Positions 30,301-42,900 of a stretch of DNA of 64,000 nucleotides are shown here, piece after piece. The notes under the pieces were generated by a model, which ran no database searches, had not been told where the DNA came from, and worked only from the letters and a program-made list of their open reading frames with translations. The DNA comes from Dirofilaria immitis (lineage: Eukaryota; Nematoda; Chromadorea; Rhabditida; Onchocercidae): NCBI GenBank assembly GCA_024305405.1, contig JAKNDB010000092.1, positions 3,069,501 through 3,133,500 on the forward strand. The letters are read 5' to 3'. Position 1 is the stretch's first letter. Every line of letters begins with the position of its first letter. A program made the position numbers and the translations under genes.

Positions 30301-33191
30301 TGGAGTTCTTTACTTCTTCATTTTTCACACATTATTCTTTTACAAGGAACAAAGATTAATTCTTCTCCCAAAATTCAATTGAAATATGAAATTCAAAAAA
30401 TATCGAATAGAAGAAATTGAGAAGAAAAGAATTTAGATGACGAAGCTTGCAAAATTGACCGAAATCTAAATTTCTTTTTGAATAATTAATCAAATGAATA
30501 CTTGGAGAAAAAAATAAAAATTACGTTGACTTAGAGCATTAATGCTAGAGTACTACTGCGTACATGTGCAAGAATTTTCGATTAAGAATTTCAAATAAAA
30601 AGTCTCTGTTCTCGCCAGCTTAATTTCATCATTCAGTAGATATGGCTTTTTTCGGTTCTAATTATTCTTCGATTATAAATCATTTAAGACTTTGTTTTTT
30701 GTTATGGACTACTACTATTCAGCGTTTTGAATATTTTATTCTCTCCTCATTTGTTTATTTCTTAAAATTGTCAATGACAACTGCTCTGACAGATAGAATA
30801 TTTTCTGAGAAGCTATTAACTATATAGTTTTTTTTAGTTTATACAAATATGTCCATATTAATGATTTTGCATTTTGACTTTTAGCACAGATTTATTTGAA
30901 GAGATAATCAAAAAATTAGAAATATTTTCTCTCTATTGCTCCAGTCGATCAGATTGGATATTCAAGGGTAATTTTTTACTCTAGTTTCAAATTTCAAATG
31001 TGAGATTTGAAGCTTCTCTTCTTCTTCTCTTTACTTCTGTTCATTACTGTAAAAAATCTGGTTATTATAATCGGAAATGTTCCTTTCAGAAAACGTCAAT
31101 CACACTACTGAAATGTGAGATTTGAAGTTGTCTTTGGAAATCTATGGAAGTCATTTAGGATTTGAAAATTATACAGTTATTTTGAATTCCTAATTTCTAG
31201 AAATATATTATTTCAATCATTTTTGTTGTAGATATTTACGCGGATACTTCTCAATGTGTCTTTTTCGGAAGGCACATCTGCTTCCCTTCAGATATCGTTT
31301 GGATTTAAAAATTGTGTTGGAACTCATCAGTGAATGGGAAAGCAGATGCCCTTAAAATTTCAATCCTTCAATCCTATTCGCAGTTCTTTGATCAGTTAGC
31401 ATACTACTATTATCATTATCAGCTTCTAGCCTGAAATAAATCAAGTATAGCCTACTTGGAAGTTTGAAAAAGTTATTTCAAACTACCGAAATAATCAACT
31501 AAAATACTGTATGGACAATAAATTCTCTTAAACAGTCTATAATCTAATAATTATATATATATGTATATATATGCGTATATATATATATATATTGTTTAGA
31601 GCATTAGAAGTTAATCTAAAAGTGTATTTTTGAATTTTGATTACTGCATCGAAGGAAAGAATAAATACACTTTTTTTTTTTTAGTAATAATGCTAGTGCT
31701 TTCGATAAAATGTTATGACGACTAAATTGCAATTGCATTTGTTATCCATTGGCTTGAAACTTTGATGAACTTTTCTAAGAAGACTTTTGGTTTCGATCAT
31801 TCGGAAATATCCCTAAAAATAAACTATATTATGAGCTTTAATAAAGGACATCTAAATTGATAGAAATTTGAAAATTGGTTAGGCATGTAAGAGTTGAGAG
31901 AATTTCAATGTTTTTGAAAACAGAAGAAATTTAATAGCAAAATGGATCCAAAAAAATGAAAGTTGTATGAATAATCATTTGTTTTATCTGATTTTTGGCT
32001 GAATTTTGAGCATTGATTGAATAGTGGACATTATCGAGCTGTTAGGATAATTCTTGTTATTGTTATTTAGCTTAGATTCGAATTACAGGAAAACTTATTT
32101 GATTGATTATTAAATTTAGCAAAAAGAAGCAAATTTGCGACGAATTATTACATTTATTGTTAAGGGCAGTTTAGACAAAAAGGCCAATTAGCAGAACGGA
32201 ACTTCTAAATCTTTCTGCGTGTTTCAGAATAAGTTTTTACTATATCATTTGTTGACTGTAACGTGATAAATTCAAAGGAGTGATGAACGTACTCTTGAAA
32301 ACGAAATCGAATCTTTCTTTAATGCTGGCGTTTTTGATATTGCTGAAGATTGAAAACAGCAACGATCGATAGCTATATTCAGTTATATAGAAATAAAGGT
32401 TGAAGCTGTCTATAGAATAGAGATAAGTGGAGAGGAAGAGAGAGGATGAGAAAGATTTGGAAAACTAAAATGAAATCGCATGAAGCTCGAATCAGATGCC
32501 GCATTCTATTGTCACTCACTCACTAATTCAATTAATTGCTTTTGGAGTAATCTACGAGGGTATTGGCAGATGTTCTTGATCGGAAGAGAAACACCTCGTT
32601 ATTAAATAAACTATGATTAGTATCCGACGAGATGAGTGTTAGTTAATAAGAAGCGTTGTTGTCCATTGCAGAGGCAGAATCGATCAGCATGGCTTGCTTT
32701 GCAGAAATACATCTATTCATTTTTCAAATGCATATTTTTTGAAATTCTAGATTACGTAGAAATTCTATGTGATCAAGCGAATTCTATATTTACTTAGACA
32801 TAGTGCTGCTAAGAATTAAGTCTCATTAACTTTGCATGATAGTTTCAAAATTTCGGAAAAGAGTAGTACCACAATTAGCTTTAGATATATTCGCTAGTAA
32901 ATTTTCATGGTAAATTTAAAATGATATTTTAGCATTATCATGGTAGAATTAACCTAATTACAAACGATATGAGATAATCAAATTTTACCCTATCATAAAG
33001 ATACACATTAGTCAGTCATTTTTCTATTGGATTTACCTAATTTATATTTATTTTTAAGCAAATTTTTAGAAGTTCTCGCTATCAAAGACTGTTTCGGCAT
33101 CAGAAGGACTTACTACATTTGTAATTACTTATATGCCTGTGCCTATATTAGCTTCCTATTGTTGACACATTCAAACTCCGATTGTCCTCAG
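21388..33191. other. 11.8 kb without a recognisable gene
   Basis: Only short AT-driven frames. Weak exon-like pieces: 21844-22035 (+); 24598-24710 (+), after TTTTAG, containing YFGRDIQRAIKLKRWYQACM; a 93-codon frame at 27790-28071 (+) with no domain; and 32278-32350 (+), a short acidic frame containing SDERTLENEIESFF. A more GC-rich patch at 26380-26490 is not open in any long frame. The stretch may include distant 5' exons and promoter of the lin-2 gene, or non-coding RNA I cannot recognise. TTATTATT runs near 23120 and a TA-rich microsatellite at 31551-31592 were seen. Confidence 0.45.
31551..31592. repeat. TA-rich microsatellite
   Basis: Runs of TATATA broken by ATG and GCG, typical AT dinucleotide expansion. 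Confidence 0.85.
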
Positions 33192-33207
33192 AGATAGGGA
33201 CTACTGG

Positions 33208-36200
33208 ATGGCAGTTTTAAGTAATGTATGCGGGGCAACCATGGACTTTGAGCGAAGAAACAGTGCTGCTCAATCACCATTACCAACTCGGGGACGCCAT
33301 CGAACAGTAAGTCAATTCTTTTAATGTATTCGGGAAAATTTTCTCAAAATTTCTCTCTCGCACTTTTTCAATCTAACTGAAAATTTTGGAGAAAATCTGT
33401 AACAGCTAATAACAGAAGCAATCAATATCGGATAATTAGATTATAAGACCATGCAAGTAATGAATTAAAAGTTTATCAGTTTAGTATTATTAACAATCAG
33501 TGTTGATGAATAAGCCCAAGATGTTTTGTCAAACATTTCTGATAATGTATGTTTTTTTGTTAAACATTGATAGAGAATGATTTCGGTTTTAAAATATTAT
33601 TCTGTTGTGTTATCCCATAAACTCTTTGTTTATAGTGGTCCGTTAAGTACAGTTTATCGTGCTGTACATCGCATAACTTCGAAGTTGTATTCAGTGAAAA
33701 GCATCGACTTACAGAAATATTCTATCACTTCAGGACTAACCAGAACAGGTTACCTTTTGACAAGAAATTTCTGATAGTGTTTTGTTATTACAAGCTTCAA
33801 TCATCCCTTGATTAAATTATTCATTGTTTACAGTTGACTCGACTGTTATCTATCATGTTAATCATAAATTTAATTAACAAATGCTAATTTTCATATAAAT
33901 GTCAAATGTTAATAAATTTCCAGACGTCGACAATGAAATTGAAATATGTGCAGTGCTGAAGCATCCATTCTTATGCGAATTAAAAGATGTGATAGCTGGA
34001 GAAAAAGCCGTTCATATGGTTTTCGAATTTCTTGATGGTGACGATATATGCTTTGAAATTGTAAAGCGAGCTAGCGCTGGTTTTGTTTACAGTGAAGCTG
34101 TTGCCAGGTGAAACATCCAAGAAAAAGAATGGATTATATTTTTTATTGTTATGAATATTACTTTAGATAGAATCAATTACTTTAGATAGAATCAGATAGA
34201 ATCAATTGTTAAATCAATTGAATTCAAAAACTGTTTTTCGTATTAATAATCATCTGCCTCACGACTAAAGCAATGAAAATACTGAAAATTTCAATAATAT
34301 TGTTGTTATTCTATCAATTAATATCTTTCCATGTATTTCTCATGATAATGATAAATATATCATTATTATTGAAATCCATGTTTTACATTAGTTGATGGTT
34401 GATATCATGCTATAGGTTTTAGTTATTAGTAATATTTCTGTATACAATAGCTTTCCATACAAAAATAAATATTTATCTAAAAATTTTTAGTCATTACATG
34501 AGGCAATTAATGCAAGCTCTGGAATATATGCATGGCCAAGGAATTATTCATCGCGACATCCGACCACACAATATTGTTCTTGCAAGGCAAGGCAATATCT
34601 TATAGCTCTTTAAACTTTCTATATAATTTCTCTCTTTTATTATACATCCATTTTCAAAACATTTATTTCCATTACTTTACAGATAATTAATGTTAATTTG
34701 CAGTAAAGATAATTCAGCACCTCTGAAGTTGACTGGTTTTGGTGTTTCTATGAAATTACTTTGCCCAACCGCAACTGCTCAAGCTGGTATTTTGGTTTTT
34801 TTATTCACAAACTTGTTAAATTTTTATTGAATTCTGTTTAAACTTTTCTAACTATAGAATTCCAGGCCGTGTAGGGATGCCATATTTTATGGCTCCCGAG
34901 GTGGTAAGCAATGCGGAATATGGCACAAAAGCTGATATGTGGAGTGCTGGCGTATTACTTTACATACTTCTTTGTGGACGTTTACCATTTGTTGGCTCTC
35001 AACAGAGAGTATATGAAAGTATTACCGAAGGGAGATATTCAGTACGTTTATATTCAAAATCTTAATAGGCATTTCCTGTTAGTTTTACTTTGGCCTGTAT
35101 CTCTGAGGAAGAAATAAAATTATTTATACATCACCGTTACTTGTTATCGAAAATTTATCTTAAATTTGTTGAAATTCAAACTTTTTCCTTTTGCGAGATT
35201 TTATAATCAATATTATTCAAATTCAGAAATATATTTCTCCTGATAATGTATATTTCCAGCATCATGGAGGGACATGGCAGCAGATTAGTGATTCAGCGAA
35301 AGATCTGCTTATCAGATTACTCACCGTGGATCCCAACAATAGGATATCTGCAGAAGGTGCCTTAAATCACGAATGGTTACGTGAACGTAGTCGTTTTGCT
35401 CCTCGTAAACATTTGCAAAGTACTGTGGAACAAATTCGAAGATATAATACACGTCGAAAATTGAAAGTAAGTCATAACTTGTTTTTGACAGAAGTTAAAA
35501 AATTTTCAGTTGATGCATTAAATTTATTACACTGCTAAGCAACATATGATGAGAAGTATCATATTGTGTTATTGTTATTTTTTATTCCAACATTTTCATT
35601 TGTTACACCTTTCTCCTTGAATAGGATCAAGCATCATTTTAGAGTTTCACAGTAATGAATATAAAATACCTTAAGACGAATTAAATTTAAATTAAATTCT
35701 ATCATTATCCTTGATGGATTGTCAATGACTAGAGCTGCCATCTTTGACATACTGCTTGCTTAGCTTTCACTGAGATCAAGGTCTGGTTTTGTCAGAGAAT
35801 TCTGAAAACTTCAAAGACCTCATTAACCTCATTATAGAGCAATATATTGTCGGCCGTAAACAACAAGAAGTGGACGGAAGGATGCGGTTTGAGTGGTACA
35901 GGCATGATTGCTGTCGCAACTTCAGCACATTCAGATATTGTGATCAGTGGTGATCTGCTACCTGGAGGCGACACGTGCGATGCTGACGGCTGTACAAGAC
36001 GTGGTCTGGAGCAACAGATACCTGAGGATTTGTCCGGCGTTGAAAAGGTGCATATTTAAAAGTTTAGTCTTAATTTTGTAGCATTATTTGAACATTGTTG
36101 CAAACTCAAAAAGCTTTATACTACAAATGAGTTTCTTTTGGAAAGATATATGTACATATATATATTTGCTTTGATGGGCAGTTTGCGCAAAGCAATCATA

Positions 36201-39200
36201 TATTTTACTTAAAATTTTTTTTGTTCTGCGTAGTTCGAATAGAATTTTTATTTGTAAAGTTCTTTCATAAAGTTTTTTTATAAAGCATTTATAAAGTTTA
36301 AGAGACTTAAATAAAACCTATCGAAGTCAGAAATTAAAAACTCTCAAAAAATATTTTAAATTTAGAAACGTTATGCTTTCTGCTACATTATTTCTGAGCA
36401 TGAGAATTTTTATCTTTATGCTGTATCATATGAGTTGTAAACATATCGTTAAATAATTTTTCATGTTTGAATTTGTCAGCAATATATCAAATAATTAATA
36501 TAGTGCATTAGTTTCGGGAGTGTAATACTATCAGAGGAAGCAGAATATTTAACAAATACGCGCTTATTTTAACTGTTCTAAAATAACAAAAATCTAAGTT
36601 TTGTGTTAAATAATTATAATTTGGAATATCTTGAAATGCTGAAAATAAACATCAAAATGTACAGTAAAAGAATGAAATTGATATTACAATTGGAAATGAT
36701 TCTCAAGATGAAAACTGTACAGTATCTTAAAAATTCAGCAAAACAACAATCAGTTAGACGATTGTACTAAGTGGAATAGTTCTAATTTGAGACTTCTTCT
36801 TTCCTCTTTTTAACCTTCAGTTCCCTTTTCTATTTTGCTTCTATTTCTCTTTATATTGCGAATTTCGCTAATCGAAAAACTTTAACTCACTTCTGGATCC
36901 ACTTTGTTTAATTTAACTGGTCATTTCTAAAAAATATAAAACTTGGCACTATTATGTCGTTTTTACACTGTATATTTCTCACTTACTGGTGAATAAATGC
37001 ACTATTAGAGAGCAACCAGTTGATTTTCGAAGTTTTGAATGCATCTTTTTGAAAACTGATAGGATGGGTCATGATGTATTTAGAGAACTATTAATTGGAT
37101 TAATATTTGCAATAATTTACAGATTTTGACGTCACTGGATCAGATAACCGCTCTTGCAGATGCACCCTTCACCGCCGAAACCATGGATCTATCACGAATA
37201 AATTCATCATTAGAAAATGCTGATTTAAAAACATTGCTGACGGTAATTTTTCGAAATATGGTTTCTGTTACCCAATGTATCACATCTGAATAATGACTTT
37301 ATTGAATTACTCAAGATCAGAACAAAACTGCTTGATTAATTGTAATTTTTCAGAGCCAAAATGCTTTTTATAAGCACTTCTATATTTCGTCCGTTTTTGA
37401 ATTTCCTTTCTGAAAAAGCATGTATAATTAATATTTCCAGAGAAAAAGCTGTATCAAAAATTCTATGGAAATTTTTCTTTGACAATGATATGAGGAAATG
37501 CATTAAAGATTTCAAATTCATATGTGTTTTGCTATTTTTTCTTGAGAATCTTTATAATTATCGAATTAGTACGAATCGTGTGTTTAAAGCTTCGTTTACA
37601 ATTGAGTAGACTATTTATTGATACTGCTTATATTTATTGACTTGAATGTTTAATTCTGGATTGGAGTTATGAGTAATTTTATGTAGTTCTAAAATTAAAT
37701 GATTAACATTTTGAAATCTACTGCTCCCAATTATTTAAATACTTGAAAAAAATTAAGTGTATACTAGAATAGAAATGTAATTTTAAAAAACTGAAATCAA
37801 TGGAAGGTGATGTATATCACCAGCGTATTGTAAAGCTTCGTTTACAATTGAGTAGACTGTTTATTGATACTGTTTATATTTCCGATTGTTCAAAACTGTG
37901 AATTCGTTTTAGAAAGAGAAAAATTTTTTGAAGAAAGATATTTGAAAAGAACTAAAATTTCAAAAATTTGATGAAAGAAAGAAAGAAATGAAGTTAATGG
38001 AGGAAGGAATAGATAACATCTGCTCAATGATTTTGCTCAAGTTTAAGCATACTGGTGTGCTTTATTGTATAGTACAAATGATTTGTGTTTGTTGAGTTTA
38101 TTCATTGATATTACTATTTGCTTCTTCCATTATCCAACGAATTCATGGATATGGAAACTTCACGAATGCAATACTAACTGATAAGGATGCTCTGTTTTTC
38201 TTCTTCGAATGACTATTTCTCTAGTATTTGACTATGTTGATCAGCAAATCAGTCATAATTATTATTGGCTGCGAAATATTAAAATTGGAGTTTAAGTTAA
38301 TTAGTAAGCTGTAAGTAACTAAATAATCAAAGTTATTTGTCCAACTGGTAATAATATTTGAAGGATGTCCAGAATAACATAGATATGACACATGATAAAT
38401 CTTGCCGAACATTTCTCAAAAATGTTTCATTTGTAAATTTAATAACTTTACTTCTTTATTCTTCTCTCTTTGCTCTTTAGATCGTTCTTCATTTCTTTTT
38501 GATTTCAGCAAAAACAGTAGACATATAAAGGCAATTAATTTTTATTCATTTGAAAAATTTCAAATTCTTTTTGTTATCTTCCAGAAATTGTTTCCGTTTC
38601 TTTCTCTTTTCAGTTTCCTAAAGTTCTGCAACTTAAATTGCTAATATCTGCTGAAATTGTTAATAAGCATGTAATTACAATAGTTATTGATTTTAGCTTT
38701 TATCTTCTGTTTCAGATTTTAAGAATTCAAAATTTTTGGATATTTTATTCTTAAATTTTAGGTATTTCATAACTATTTCATCTGGGAACCTGCGAACTTT
38801 TCCGTAAATTTATTTCGAACTGAAAACCCTCACAGAAATATTGCGAAGCAAACAGCATATAACGGAATTAGGCAATTTTTGGAACTAGATAACTTTTTAT
38901 TTTCATCTCCTCTTTTTGATTCTTTTTATTTTTTTATTTTCATGGTTAAGCTTCTGGCAAAAACTTCTTCATACTACTTGGCAGATTTCAGCTTTTCATA
39001 AATTTAATTTTGATGTTAATTGATGATTGCATCTTCTTAATCTAACTTTGCAAGCTAACTTTTGACTCTTTCTGGGATATTCCTGTAATAGTTATGGAAT
39101 CTAAGAAAAACAGAGATGCTTAATTCCGACTACCACTCTGGCTTTATTGAATAAAAAAGCATTCATTAAGTTTAGTGTAGTGTTTGAATAGGACTGGCAT

Positions 39201-39865
39201 TCCCTCTTCGAAATCAATTCATATTTGACTTTTCGCAAATCAAAAAAGAACGTCACTCCTCAACACAACAATCTTTCCTCCCTTTTCCTTCTTTCCTTTC
39301 CTTCCTTCAGTACTTTTCTTCTTCATTTCAAATCTCGATTTTATTTCAACCCTGCTTCATCTAAAACTTAATCTCAACAATTTCTATAATATTTAGTCTA
39401 GAATTGTCGTTAGGAGTAGAAAAATAAGTTTAATAGTTACCTTAATTGATTTTTTCATAAATAATTGTCGAAAAACTAGTACATCTTATCCTGCATTGAA
39501 ACAAAGAATAAATATGAAAATGGAAAGAAATCGATTTGAAGATTTTAAATAATTGGAATTATGCCTGACCGATGGGCGGTTAAAGATTAAATCAGTTCGT
39601 AGAAATGGACGATCGGGTTATCATGGAAGACTAACAAAAATATTTCATTCCAAGGAAATTATAAGCAATCGATTTAACAAGATTTGATTCTAAGTTGATG
39701 AATTTCGATGCTTCCTAGTGCTGCAAAGCATCAGCTGATCGGTCGATTTTGCTATTAAGCAACATTTCAAACAAACATCCGTCAATATTTTCCCATTACT
39801 TCTTTCCCCTGAAGCGGCGAACTGACATTCCAAACAAAACAGATGTTTCACAATCATTTCTCTTC

Positions 39866-39900
<35 letters not shown>

Positions 39901-42900
39901 GTTATGTTTGAAGACTGAAGTTAACGGATTTGCAGCAGTTGAATGCTAATTACCATTTTCAAATTTTCTTGGCCTTCCAAATTTCCTACTTTTGTTAAAT
40001 CTGAAAGTTCTGAATCTCCTTCTTCAAAAATGTTTAATTTTTAATATTAAAATAGAAATTACACTTATTTCTCTTCCTTTCTTTTTTGGAATAGAAATAT
40101 ATTATAAATTGGTTCATGTCATCTTGAAATTCATAACTCATTATGATTCCTTTTGGCAAGATTCATTCCAATTTTATCCATTGTCGAAAGCAAATCTGTT
40201 AGTTTCCTCTATCATTTTTACAGATTTGAAACTTATTGTTTTGAATGAGATGATGTTTAATTGAGCACGAATTTTTCTCGTTAATGTCTTCTAAACTATT
40301 ATGTAATCTACTAACTGCGATATTCTTCAGAAATTGACAATGATACATTTCACATAAATTTTGAAGTTTTGATTGATCGCTCGATATTGCAAAATATTCA
40401 GCTATCTGAGAAGATTACTAAAATGATTTGCAGCATTTCATGAAGAAATATGAACTCGCAGATGTAATGGTAATGAAGCAAATAAGTCCATTATTGATAT
40501 GATTGAAGATTGAAAGAATAAAATACCAAAATTTAGAAACTCTGGCAAATTTTACTAGTACCTATTTTAACTTCATTTATCTATTTTCTCTTCGTCTCTC
40601 TTTCTCTCTCTCTCCCGATATGCCCTCATGAAGTTTTTTTCTCTTAAATCAGTTTTTGATATCGTTTTCTATTCTTATGCATAGCAGCAGCTGCATATTT
40701 TATTTTTCTTTTCTACTAAAATTTTTCTTTATTTCTAATTTTAAACTTTTAATTTTCTAATTTTCCGTAAAACTTCTAATTTTTGTATTTAGGATTCCTT
40801 GCTCATTCCACCATTCCACCAATCATATGTGAATTCTTATAAAGTCAAATCATTTTTGTAATGACATGTCGAAAACTGACGAAGTTTGCTGAAATATTTT
40901 CTGAATATTACAAACGAATGATGAGTAAGAGATGAAAGGAATGAATGATGACAGTTGTTATTTGGAAGAGTTCGTTACTATTACCCTTAATCAAAAGGTA
41001 AAAATTTTTTCCTTTATTGAAATTTGAAGTGCAGTTATGTGAATCATTTTACAGATGAATCAGAATTCTCCGTGAACATAAGCGGCTTTCATACTTTTTT
41101 TATCAGTTTTCTACTTCCAAATCTCTTTTTCTCCACTCGATAGGATTTTTTATTGGAACGGGAGAGGAGAAGTCGATAAAGGAGTTTGCCAATAAAATAA
41201 CCTACTATTCGTGCTTTTGTTTTAGAAGAGCGAAAAAGAAGCTTTTGGAGAAGAATTCTTTTAAAATTATTGATCTTTCTCCGATTTTGGTGAATTTTCA
41301 AAAAATGGGCCATTTGCCAGGAGAATATTACATCTAAATTTGCTCAAAATTTTTTTATTCATTAAAATATACGAATTAATAAATTCCACTCGTTGAGATG
41401 GAAAAATCGACAGTTTCTATACTGATATTCGTGGGAAATTGAAGAAAATATCCGATACAGAGATTAAAAATATAGCCAACAGGTGAGGGAGAAGGGCGCA
41501 AGGTCAAAATATCAAAAGGCCTTTTTATCTTGTCTTATCTTTTTCTTTCATTCTCTGTATAGTTGAAACTTTTAAATATATAATCATTTCATATTTTTGA
41601 AATTTGGGAAGATAGTTTTGCTAAAAGAGAAATGGTAACTCCTACTGACGAAGCAGGTACTCCAGAAAATTTGACGTTCAAATACATCATCATTCATCTT
41701 TATATGCTGGGCAAAAAAATTTCTATAAAAAGATTATTTATAGAATGCTTTAAAAGTAAAAAAAATGACCTCTTTTTGGACAAGATGGCTTTTTTCTGAC
41801 AAGGATTTTAGAGAAAAATTATTAGACTTAGCATTAGCTAATTTCCGAATTCTCGACTTGAAACTCCTGCCTGATCTTTTTTATTAGTGTCACCCATAAG
41901 AAAATATTAGCTTATTTGTTCCATTTTTCTTAAACGATTAGATTTTTTTTTGACATAATCTCTTCAACGAAATTGTAATTTTGAGCTTCTTTAATTTGCT
42001 ATTTGATATCACCAGGCTCGGCATCTTTGGATTGGTGTGTTGAATCGAATATCTATGTGATTTTTGTAAATTCAAATTTTTGCATCCAGTTATCAGCACG
42101 ATACTTATATATATCAACATTGAGGCATATATATATATTTATTTTCTTTTTTATTTTTTCTTTCTACTTCATTTATTGATAATTTTTATCGAAATAAATA
42201 AATTGTTCCTTTAAATCTTTCTCCTTTTTCCAAAAATCAATTTTTTAAAGAATTCTTTTTCCCCATCTAAAAAGATATTAAATATTAGCTACTTATCCTG
42301 AAGTCCACTCATAAAAGTCTGTTATTTTATTGGCAGTATTTCTTTTCAGAAAGTATAAGGTTTATTAGGAAATTTCTTGAAAGTATCCATTTATCGACTC
42401 ATCCATCCAGTCTTATATTTATCGTCCATCTGTTCTTCATCTACTCATGGAAACTCTATACTGTTAATGTCTCTTACAAGATACGATGCACTAAATTACC
42501 AGATTCTTTATTAAATTCTTTAGGATATTTTTGGTTAAACAAACGTCCTTTTCCTTTTCCTTATTTCAGAATAATTCCCACTGAAATATGCAAATCATAA
42601 TGGATTCTATAATATTCCAGATTCTATTATTGCTACTTTTAATTAGGTCATTATTATTTTTTTTGTTCTTCTTATTACTCCAATCAATGATCAAAAGTCT
42701 GTGCTGTGAAGATGATGAAAGTCCAAATAGTCTCTTTACTGCCGTTTTGTTGATTGTAAGGGAGGTCATCTGAATTACTGATTCAGCCTGAACATAATTG
42801 TTTGTCAATTCTAAACGAAGCACCTGAAGAATCAGGTGCAGAAAGAAAAGGAAATCAGAATTTAGAAGAAAGCACGATATATACAAAATCAATCGGAGTA

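Noticed and set aside
35221..35259. Earlier acceptor for lin-2 exon 7 adding about 13 residues
   Set aside because: The frame stays open, but the start at 35260 matches the family length at this position exactly.
41089..41313. Basic 74-codon minus frame inside lin-2 intron 9
   Set aside because: No domain and no supporting features; consistent with AT/purine-rich noise.
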